From positions 3,020,673 to 3,084,672 of the forward strand of contig NC_079901.1 in NCBI RefSeq assembly GCF_024868665.1: 64,000 nt of DNA, written 5' to 3'. The position numbers and the translations under genes are program-made. Positions 55,815 to 64,000 of this stretch are shown one piece after another. Positions within the stretch are counted from its first letter, which is position 1. Each line of letters starts with the position of its first letter. Source of the stretch: Triplophysa rosa (lineage: Eukaryota; Chordata; Actinopteri; Cypriniformes; Nemacheilidae). A model generated the notes under the pieces. That model was not told where the DNA came from and searched no databases. It saw only the letters and a program-made list of their open reading frames with translations.

Positions 55815-56941
55815 TCAGCGGGGGGTAGAGTTCAATAGCAAGACAGCTCTGGGAAAAAAGCTGTTTCTCAGTCTGCTAGTCCTTGTCCGGAGGCATCTGA
55901 GGCGACTGCCAGAAGGCAGGAGAGAAAACAGTCTGTGGGCGGGGTGAGAGGAGTCCTTAAGAATGCCGCGAGCTCGACGCAGACAGCGTTTCCTCTGGAT
56001 GTCCTCAATGGCTGAAAGTGGAGTCCCTGTGATGCGCTGGGCGGTTTTCACCACCCGCTGCAGTGCCTTGCGCTCTGCAACAGAGCAGCTCCCATACCAG
56101 GCTGTGACACAGTTGGTTAGGATGCTCTCTACTGCGCAGCGGTAGAAGTTCACCAGGATAGCTGAAGACAGTTGGTTCTTCTTCAGTGTCCTCAGGAAGA
56201 AGAGGCACTGGTGAGCCTTCTTGACCAGTCTGGAGGTGTTGGTGGTCCAGGACAGGTCCTCCGAAATATGGGTCCCCAGGAATTTAAAGCTGGGGACACG
56301 CTCAACAGCCATCCCGTTAATGTGGATGGGGTCATGTGTGCCTCCTCTCTCCTTCCTGAAGTCCACGATGAGCTCCTTTGTCTTGGAAGTGTTAAGGAGC
56401 AGGTTGTTGTCTGAGCACCATGTGGCCAGGTGCTGGACCTCCTCCCTGTAGGCAGTCTCATCGTTGTTGCTGATGAGACCAATCACTGTAGTATCGTCTG
56501 CAAACTTGATGATGGCATTAGATCCATTCACAGGCCTGCAGTCGAGTGTGAACAGGGAGTAGAGAAAGGGGCTCAGAACACAGCCCTGTGGAACGCCAGT
56601 GTTAAGTGTGATGGTGGTGGAGCAGATGTGGCCTGACCAAGCTGAGGTCTGTTTGTCAGAAAGTCCATAATCCAGTTGCAAATGGAGGTGTTAATACCCA
56701 GGTTCCCAAGTTTGGTGATTAACTTGGAAGGGACGACAGTATTGAATGCAGAGCTGAAGTCATCAAACAGCATTCGTGCATAAGTGTTTTTATTGTCCAA
56801 GTGTGTGAGTACAGAGTGCAGTGCTATGGAGACGGCATCCTCTGTGCTCCTATTGCTGCGGTAGGCAAACTGGTATGGGTCCAGTGTGGATGGAAGGGAG
56901 TCCTTTAGGTGAGCCAGGACCAGCCGCTCAAAGCACTTCAT
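55815..56941 (-). pseudogene. Rex1-type reverse transcriptase, frameshifted
   Basis: The N-terminal part (56941 down to about 56640) has [33 protein letters not shown] and [17 protein letters not shown]. After a frameshift the main part (to 55815) contains [17 protein letters not shown], the catalytic KFADDTTVIG and LLLNTSKTKELIVDFR. A long C-terminal domain follows, with FYRCAVESILTNCVTAWYGS and the terminal SRLRNSFFPRAVLLLNSTPR. The FADD active site is intact. At least one indel lies within the RT, and another break lies upstream at 56945-56975. Confidence 0.85.
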
Positions 56942-57059
56942 AACATATGTGTGAGTGCTACAGGTCGGTAGTCATTCAGGCACGTAGGGCTAGAGTGTTT
57001 CGGCACTGGCACAATGGAGGTGGATTTAAAGCATGCTGGCACAACTGCTTGGGTGAGGG

Positions 57060-58554
57060 ACAGGTTGAAAATATCCGTAAAGACCCAGCGAGTTGCTCTG
57101 CACATACCCTATGTACACGACCGGGGATGCCGTCTGGTCCAGCAGCCTTCCGTGCGTTGATCCGGCTCAGTGCCGTGTAGACATCTGAGGAGGTGAGTAT
57201 GATGGTCGGGTGGTCATCTAAGAGTGTGAGATTGGTGGCAGTTTCCTTATTGTCTCTCTCAAAGCTAGCATAAAAGTCATTAAGCTCGTTCAGGAAGACA
57301 ACATCTGTGGCTACGGGGGTGGAGTGGCTGGGTTTGTAGTCGCTGATGGCCTGGATGCCCTGCCACATGCGTCGAGGATCAGAGTTGGAATAGTGCTCCT
57401 CTAGCTTTAGCTTGTAGCAGTGCTTGGCCTTTTTGATGCCCCTCTTCAGATTTGCCCTGGAAGTGCTGTAGGCCTGTGCATCACCTGAGCTGAAGGCAGT
57501 GTTGCGTGACTTCAACAGGAGGAGCACTTCCTTGTTCATCCATGGCTTCTGATTTGGGTATGTAGTGATCTGTTTCTGGGTTGTAACACTGTCTATGGTG
57601 ATGTTAATGTAGTCCAGTACAGAGGAGGTGTAGCTGTCTATGTCCATATGAAAGCCACAGGTAGCCTGAGAAGCAAACATACTCCAGTCTGTGTCTTGAA
57701 ACCTGTCCTGAAGTGTGGAGTCTGCCCCCGCAGGCCACACTTTGATGGTCCTTACTGATGGCTTCACACGATTAATGATGGGTGAATACTTGGGGGTAAG
57801 GAACAGAGAAAGGTGATCAGATTGACCCAGGTGGGGGAGGGGGGTCACAGCGTAAGCTTCAGCCATGTTTGTATAGACGTGGTCCAAAGTTTTCTTTCCT
57901 CTGGTGGGACAGGAAACATGCTGGTGAAATTTGGGGAGCACTGTCTTTAAGTTTGAGTGATTAAAATCTCCCGCAACAATAAATGCAGCCTCCGGGTGAG
58001 CAGTCTGTTGTTTACTGATGGCCGCATGAAGTTCGTTCATAGCAAGCTTGGCATCAGCATCTGGAGGAATGTAAGTTGCCTTTATAATGGTGGACGTGAA
58101 CTCCCGTGGCAGATAAAACGGTCTACATTTAACCATGAGAAACTCTAGGTTAGCTGAGCAGTGTCTCCCAACAATAACAGAGTTCGTGCACCAAGCTTTG
58201 TTAACGTAAATGCACAGTCCTCTGCCTCTGGTCTTACCGGATTCATCTGCCGTCCTATCTGCCCAAAGTGTGTCGCGTCCCGCTAGCTCAATAGCATTGT
58301 CCGGTATGCCGCTGTTTAGCCACGTTTCAGTGAAAATCATCACATTGCAGTTCAAAAGTCTTTTTCTATGAACGAATCTCATCCATTTTGTTCACCAATG
58401 ACCGTACATTAGCGAGGAAAATGCTGGGTAAAGAGAGCCGATGCGGTGTTAGCTTTAGCTTAGCTCTTAGCCCTCCGCGCTTCCCCCGCCTTTGTTTTAC
58501 GATCTCGACGCCGCCGGCGAGCACTTCCGCCCGGCCGTGTAGGGTGCGTAGCAT
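57060..58554 (-). pseudogene. Rex1-type endonuclease and linker, frameshifted
   Basis: An AP-like endonuclease reads from SIFLANVRSLVNKMDEIRS (before a one-base shift near 58375) through TETWLNSGIPD, RGRGLCIYV, IVAGDFNHSN and LGQSDHLSLFL, giving the expected catalytic Glu, Asp, Asn and His positions. The linker has NQKPWMNKEVLLLLKSRN and the RT-proximal [16 protein letters not shown]. The frame is lost again near 57065. The basic stretch around 58480-58540 (RRRRRD-like) precedes the domain. Confidence 0.82.
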
Positions 58555-58799
58555 CGGGCGTTCTAGCGATCTCAGGGACGAGTTGAAGATTGCCGATAAA
58601 ACTTCTGGGAATGCGCAAAACCAATATCCAATAGTTCATGCCGGGTGTACGATGTAAAGGCATAGCTGTCCTGCACGATCAGACCCGAGATGAGCAAGAA
58701 AAACACTGCATAAATGCAAAAACTGGAGAGACCCTGAGCTTCGCGATGTGCACGCGCCGCCATCTTGGGATTCTATCCCAAGGGGTTGGGTATTGTATA

Positions 58800-59332
58800 C
58801 ATTGTGTGACATAGAACACTTTCTTTTCATTGTTATAATTGGGAATGATATTTTGTAAAGTTGCCAGGAGGTCATAAAGATGCAAATTAGCTGTTGAGTG
58901 GACAAAGAACCTCTTCCCTGCTCAACTCTGATTGGTCGATTCAAACTCAGGTGGGCATGCCCTCTCATGAGGTTAAATATTGAGCCTGCTCTGAAAACCT
59001 CCTCTTGTCTTGTCGTCCCTTCTTCTCTTCCGGCTTCGTCTCTTCCGGCTTCGTCCCTTCCTCCTGTCTCTTCGGAGACTGCCCTTCCCCCCCTGGGGAA
59101 AGGGATGGAACAATGGACTTCTACTGCCACGCGGGCCGATCACGAGGCCCGCAACTTTCGGCAGGTCTTGCCTTCTGAAACCTTTTGAACAATTCCATCT
59201 CTACACGCGCTTACGGATTTCAGTCCAGCACAGAGCTTGCAAGTATCCGTTTCTATTTATAGAATAGCTGCGTTAAGTCTGTGCCTCTTTGTTAAAGATT
59301 ATTTTTATTGGTGTTCAGAAATCGCTGCCATG

Positions 59333-59366
<34 letters not shown>

Positions 59367-59900
59367 ACTCTTTCTCCCTCCACGCTTCCAAACGCATTTG
59401 TGTTTCATGTATTTGTTTGTTTTATGCGATCGTCATTGTTTTTGTTATCATGTAGAGTAGAGTTTAATAAACAACCATATATATTCATTTGTGATGGGTT
59501 TTCTGTATTAACGCTCACAGACCTGGTACCTTTTACTGTGTTTCGATTTACGCTACCTTTGCTCTAAATCCTGTTTGGTAAAGTGGTATGAGATAATGTA
59601 AAGTATATAATATCATTGAGGCATTTGCTGGACGAATGCATACAAGTATTGTTATGCTTTATATTACTAATCAGAGACCGTAAAATATGTATATTTGATC
59701 ACTAAACTAAACTAAATTAATTCCTTGACTGAAATTGATGTTTTAAATAACTCATTTCATGGATATGATCTTGAAAGATCTGGTGGAGAACCATATTTGG
59801 TGAGCTTTGCTCATCAATATAATAACGTTAGCTAAAACCGCTACAGCACTATGGTGACAGACATACTGAAATTCATCCTCCAAGTAATGTTAGACAGAGG
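58800..59900. other. noncoding, LTR-like layout with CT microsatellite
   Basis: No gene. A TATA-like TTAAATATTG near 58972, a CT-rich stretch, and AATAAACAACC near 59467 give the look of a solo LTR, but no second copy or target duplication is visible. A CT dinucleotide run occupies 59333-59361. Confidence 0.4.
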
Positions 59901-59904
59901 GTCA

Positions 59905-60232
59905 AGATCAGAATCAGAAAGGAGCTTCATTGTCATGTATGTTTGCACAAGGAATTCGTTTTGGTGAAAGGAGCATCCAGTAAACAGAAACCATAACACA
60001 ATACTGTAATGCAGTAAAAATAAAATAAAGATACAGAGTGTAAAGCTTTGTGTGTATGTGGTATATAACGGCTGTCTCTTTCATCCATTAATTTCTGGTT
60101 TATTTGTTGGCTTCCCCTTGGTCCTAAAGTCATGATGGGTCTTCACTGGCATACGCTCCAAGCAGGCCTCGAACCGGCGATCGGTACAGCATGGGAGACG
60201 GACGCTCTAATGAGCACTGCTTGATTCTTCAC
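59905..60232 (-). mobile_element. tRNA-derived SINE with LINE-type 3' tail
   Basis: On the minus strand the head (60232 to about 60130) contains CTCATTAGAGCGTCCGTC and the B box CCGGTTCGAGGCC. The far end reads CAAAACGAATTCCTTGTGC and CAATGAAGCTCC and terminates in TTCTGATTCTGAT, like the 3' end of fish LINEs. Together these suggest a SINE borrowing a LINE tail. The body between is diverged. Confidence 0.55.
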
Positions 60233-60239
60233 AGGAAAA

Positions 60240-60885
60240 TTGAAATGGTTGCTGCAATGGTTGATGATCATGCATGGTAACCTTTGTAAATTATTTTACA
60301 ATTAAAATAAAAAACTATTTAACACCCTAAAAAACAAATACATTAAATCAGTTTATGCCCGCATTGGCTTTAAACGTGCTGTTGCGTGTGTCAAATGTTT
60401 ACGGTTTTGTTTTACTAGGTCATATGTTAAATAAAGACTGTTAAATGTTATTATAAAATGTAATATTGAACTTTATTGTGTTTGTGCTGTGTGGTGGAAA
60501 GGAAATTCTCCGCTGTATACAGTGATGTTAGCTTCTCAAATGTTGAAGTGTTTACAGCGCGTCTGTGGCTAACAACAGCCTTAAATAAACATACAATTAT
60601 TATAACCACTTTTATCCTCAGCTACGGGACGTATTAAACTGTGGTTATGGAACTTTTTGATTTGCAGTGAAAACAAATCAAGCAGTTCAACGGTTTGCTC
60701 GTATAAGGCAGGAAAAGACAGTGGCATAAATGTGTTGTTATAACTATCAGGCATATACAGTAGCTTTAGACTTGCAGAAAAATTATCCTTCTATGATCCT
60801 TATATGTAAACACCACGATTGCTCTAATGATTAAATAATTACTTTTTTGTTATATTATAAATGTGAATAACTCCTGTTTTGATTT
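60240..60885. other. no recognisable feature
   Basis: AT-rich noncoding sequence between a SINE and the decayed Ty3/gypsy element. Nothing was seen by eye. Confidence 0.45.
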
Positions 60886-60968
60886 TTAATGTGTTGCCTC
60901 CTGTTGTAATGAGGCTAACACAACAACAAAGGAAAAACAGTCTGCAATTCAAAAACAGGAGTGAGTCG

Positions 60969-61080
60969 GGGCAGGCAGCAAACAATCATATATCCAAATA
61001 CAGGCATGGGTCGAGGCAGGCAGCAAACAATCATAAATCCAAACACAGGCGTAAATCAGGGCAGGCAGCAAACAATCAAA
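60969..61080. repeat. about 44-bp tandem repeat, three units
   Basis: Three copies of GGGGCAGGCAGCAAACAATC (with GAGGCAGGC in one) spaced 44 to 45 bases, linked by ATCCAAATACAGGC-type sequence. It lies in the 3' noncoding region of the gypsy remnant. Confidence 0.8.
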
Positions 61081-61289
61081 AAGAATAAACAATGCAAGGG
61101 GTAATCCATGGGCAGACAGAACAAGGAATAAATGCTCGGAATTGCTAACCTAGGCCAAACAAGACTTTGCAAAGAGACGGAGAGTCTGAGAGCGGCTTAA
61201 GTAGTTATGGTAATGCAGATCAGGTGCACAAGTAACCAGTGCCAGGCATATGGGAATTGTAGTCCAAAACGAGTCAGAATTCGGGAGAG

Positions 61290-62159
61290 GGAGCCCTCTG
61301 GTGGTGAGTGGAGAGATCTGTGCAGGACTTGTAACGGTCGGCTTGTAACTTTTGTCTTCTGACTGCGCGTAGAAGGTGTGTGTGTGCCTGAATCCAAATC
61401 ACCTCACTCCTCTGGGGCCAATCTTGCAGTGAAGGTTGTTCTTTGGGATCGCTTGACCATGGGAATAGCAGAGGTTGAAAGCCAATGACACTTTGGAAAG
61501 GAGCGAGTCCTGTGGAGGGTTTTTTGGAGTGAGTTCTGTGCATACTCTGCCCACATAATGTAGCGACTCCAGTCTGTCTGATTCTGATGGCAGTAAGATC
61601 TGAAAAATCGGGTAATTTCCTGATTGAGACGTTCCGTTCGTCTGGGGACCTCGATCTGACACAATGTCCTCAGGAAGATTATAGAGACGGAATACAAAGT
61701 GGCACACAAGTTCAGCTGTCTCGAATGCTGTAGGTAATTTGGTGAGAGGGATGAGACATCAGGACTTGGAGAAAAGATCTATAACTGTGAGTATTGTGGT
61801 CTTGCCATCGGATTTGGGGATGAAGTGAAAAAGTCTATAGCTATGTGGGACCATGGTCGAAGGGGAAAGGGTAATGGTTGCAGCAGTCCAGATGGTAGTT
61901 GTCTGAGAGATTTATTTCTGTTGCAAGTGGTGCAATTGTGAACAATTGAAGTCTATGACAAAAAGTCTATGGTATCAGCACGCATGGATGACCACCAGAA
62001 GTTGTTCTGAAGAAGATGGAGAGTGGCAGTGATACCAGGATGACCGGAGCTAGATGGCGAATGAACTCTCTTGCGGAGAATCTGAGGAATGAACGTTCTG
62101 TCAGGAGGGCCTTCGGGTGGGATAAATTCTGGTGAATTGGCCTCTGTGAGTTCCGTCAT
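61290..62159 (-). pseudogene. integrase remnant, sushi-type
   Basis: The zinc-binding region is represented by [19 protein letters not shown] (about 62060). The catalytic core survives as [12 protein letters not shown] (about 61660), directly joined to TNGTS, so the segment normally between the second Asp region and the Glu is deleted. The C-terminal part reads [15 protein letters not shown] and [15 protein letters not shown] in a further frame. Inactive. Confidence 0.78.
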
Positions 62160-62261
62160 GATGTCCCACGATTAGTGATTCATAGTGATTTCCTCAGGTT
62201 TAATGGGTGAGTAGCAGTCATGCAAGTAGCTCCCGGTTTTCGACATCGTAATTCTGTTCGG

Positions 62262-63286
62262 CTAAAGTGAGTTTGCGGGAGTAAAAGGTGCAAGGGTAGA
62301 GTTTGGGTGGAGAGCCATGTCGTTGTGAAAGGATGGCCCCATGCATGTTTTGGAAGTGTCTACTTCGACGGTGAATGGAAGCTCTGGGTCAGGAGGATGA
62401 AGAATAGGAGCAGTGGTGAAGCGTGACTGGAGTTCTTTAAAAGCCTCGAGTGCTGTGGTTGACCATGTGAGATTAGATGAATTTCTCTTGGTCATAGAAA
62501 TTAAAAGTGAAGCCACTGAGCTGAAGTTTCTGATAAAGCATCTGTAAAAGTTTGTAAATCCCAAGAATCGCTGTAATTCCTTTAGCATTTTGGGTTGTGG
62601 CAGGTTGAGGACCGCCTTGATCTTATTTTCATCCATCGCCTCACCCTCCTGACTAATGATGTAGTCCAGGAATGACGTAGAGGTCTGATGAAATTCACAT
62701 TTCTCAGCTTTGGCATATAACTGATGTTCAATGAGTAATTTGAGTACTGCTCTTACTTTCTGCACATGTTGTTCGTATGTCTGGGAATAGATAATGATGT
62801 CGTCAATATAGACAATAATTCTATCTTCTTAACGAAAAAGAAGCCTACGGAAGCCAGTGAGGTGGATGGTCTGATGAAGCCCTTGGAGAGCTCCTCCCCG
62901 ATGTAATCCTTCATGGCTATGGATTCTGGTTGTGACTGGGGAAAGATGCGACCTATGGGAGGCATCGCGCCAGGTACCGGTTTAATGGCACAATCGCCTG
63001 GATGATGAGGGGGACTTTCTGAACCCATGAACTTGTTAAATGCCTCGACGAGATCTGAGTATTCAGTAGGAAGCGTTACAGGAGGTGCTGATCCATCTTT
63101 TACTGATATGGACTGGATGGGAATAGTAGGGGTGTTGACAAAACACTTGCCTTCACAGGATGGATCCCATTTAATAATTTGACTCTCCTTACATGAAATA
63201 AGGGGGTAATGTAGGCGTAACCAGGGCAATCCGAGAGCTACTGGGTTGTGAGGTGAAGTGATGACACAGAAGTGTAGGTTCTCCAT
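62262..63286 (-). pseudogene. RT/RNase H remnant with internal deletion
   Basis: The N-terminal part (63286 down to about 62830) carries the protease-RT linker: [45 protein letters not shown] and FFFVKK. The sequence then jumps straight to [18 protein letters not shown] in another frame, so most of the fingers and palm before the YIDD box are missing. The RT thumb and RNase H follow ([14 protein letters not shown], [28 protein letters not shown]). The Asp in VEVDTS marks the RNase H start. Inactive. Confidence 0.8.
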
Positions 63287-63404
63287 ATGAAGTTCTCCGG
63301 TTAATAGTTGCAGGTCTGTGGTTGTGTGGTTGTGTGCTTGACTTTATCCACGCCGAGAGGACGTCCATCTAACGCTTCCACTGCCAAATGAGAGTTGCAG
63401 GAGA

Positions 63405-64000
63405 TTAAAGGTAGTAATGACACTGAGCAAATTCATGAGATATAAAATTGCCGGCTGCCCCTGAGTCAATGAGGGCGGACGTGGCTATGTTTCTACCCTC
63501 CAGTGACAAGGCTATGGGTATTTTCAGACAGGAATTGGAATGATGAATGCATGGACTCACCGCAGAGTAGTTTCTTAATGGTGGTCTGGTAGGGCAAGAG
63601 GCTCTCAGATGATCCGTCTGTCCCAAGTATAGGCAGAGATGTTCACGTATGCAACGTTCTAGTTCTTCTGGAGACAGATGAGTGTAACCAAGTTGCATGG
63701 GTTCTGCTTGAGAGAGTCTGGTGATTGGGCGTTGTATGATACTGGTCTGAAGTGACGACGTGAACGAATCAGATTGTCAACCTGTATGGTGAGATCGATA
63801 AGTTGGCTGAGTGATTTCCCTTCATCTCGATATGCGAATTCTGATTGGAGTTCCAGGTTGTGTCACTTGCAAAAAAGTAACTTTAAAGTGCTCTCCACCG
63901 AGTCAGTTTGAGCTGCCAACATGTGAAATGTTAGAGCGTATTTGGCTGCCATGTTCTTCCCTTGGCACAAAGCAAGCAGTTGATCGTCGGCCCCTTTACC
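63405..64000 (-). pseudogene. gag and protease remnant, sushi-type, partial
   Basis: Protease: [23 protein letters not shown] at about 63440-63500, with the DSG active site present. Upstream gag has [15 protein letters not shown], resembling a zinc knuckle with two Cys and one His visible, and further right [20 protein letters not shown] and LQSEFAYRDEG, a capsid-like region. A TGA and frame changes interrupt it. The start lies outside the window. Confidence 0.78.

Larger units (their letters stand above)
55225..58790 (-). mobile_element. Rex1/Babar-type LINE, nearly full length
   Basis: Minus-strand non-LTR retrotransposon. The 3' end lies at 55225, where the minus strand ends in AATCTAATCTAATCT-type repeats. 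The 3' UTR (55225-55814) includes partially duplicated ACATAGTACTGGAGTGCA segments. Coding for RT and endonuclease extends upstream to about 58560, followed by a possible leader to about 58790. Multiple frameshifts separate the parts. The upper boundary is uncertain. Family assignment is from recalled Rex1-like protein motifs in fish. Confidence 0.82.
60890..64000 (-). mobile_element. decayed sushi-type Ty3/gypsy element, runs off the right edge
   Basis: Minus-strand retrotransposon remnant whose 5' part lies beyond the window. From right to left: gag (64000 to about 63640), protease, RT/RNase H and integrase down to about 61290. A noncoding 3' region with short tandem repeats follows (60969-61080). 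Protein motifs, especially [13 protein letters not shown] in the protease and EFAYRDEGKSL in gag, are those of the V-clade chromovirus (sushi-ichi-like) lineage. Every domain carries frameshifts, and part of RT is deleted. No LTR was identified. Confidence 0.82.

Overview
This is a stretch of vertebrate genomic DNA, almost certainly from a teleost and probably a cypriniform (carp-like) fish. The fish assignment rests on established knowledge of repeat families: fish-type Tc1 with IR/DR ends, L2 and Rex1/Babar LINEs, tRNA-derived SINEs, mag- and sushi-type Ty3/gypsy elements, DIRS and abundant hAT-like MITEs occur together mainly in teleosts. The species is not determinable by eye. I found no convincing host exon, no functional tRNA or rRNA gene and no CRISPR array. 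Nearly every open frame of note belongs to a transposable element (TE).

Layout. 139-2418: 5'-truncated L2 LINE. 2849-2953: tiny hAT-like MITE. 4942-6481: decayed Tc1 with about 215-bp IR/DR ends. 6905-8172: hAT-like element with a perfect 8-bp target-site duplication (TSD). 9319-11305: unclassified element with about 400-bp terminal inverted repeats. 13326-17931: complete mag-type Ty3/gypsy retrotransposon on the minus strand, with an intact 1318-residue Gag-Pol, sitting inside an older repeat. 21580-21927: gag-like fragment split by a hAT-like element (22026-23729), followed by a SINE. 24712-30237: a Tc1 remnant split by a full-length L2 (24796-29961) and again by a 138-bp palindromic mini-LTR (30074-30211).

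30997-32486: hAT-like repeat holding a MITE. 32618-35360: older repeat holding a compact nonautonomous LTR element (32745-34895) with Tf1/sushi-style self-priming. 35493-42305: complete but mutated DIRS tyrosine-recombinase retrotransposon whose reverse transcriptase (RT) gene is split by a second compact LTR element (37863-39143) with a tRNA-Phe-type primer site. 42510-43230: LINE fragment. 46414-47361: hAT-like MITE. 47641-47870: SINE. 48714-54946: GC-rich block of 6.2 kb with a core satellite of about 14 units and flanking larger duplications, bounded by an 8-bp direct repeat. 55225-58790: broken Rex1/Babar-type LINE, minus strand. 59905-60232: SINE, minus strand. 60890-64000: decayed sushi-type Ty3/gypsy element running off the right edge, minus strand.

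The region reads as a nested insertion record. Target-site duplications give relative ages: Tc1 before L2 and before the mini-LTR; DIRS before the tRNA-Phe LTR element; old MITE before the self-primed LTR element; old repeat before mag. Autonomous partners supplying RT, integrase or transposase to the compact elements are not in this window, except possibly the sushi-type remnant at the right edge.
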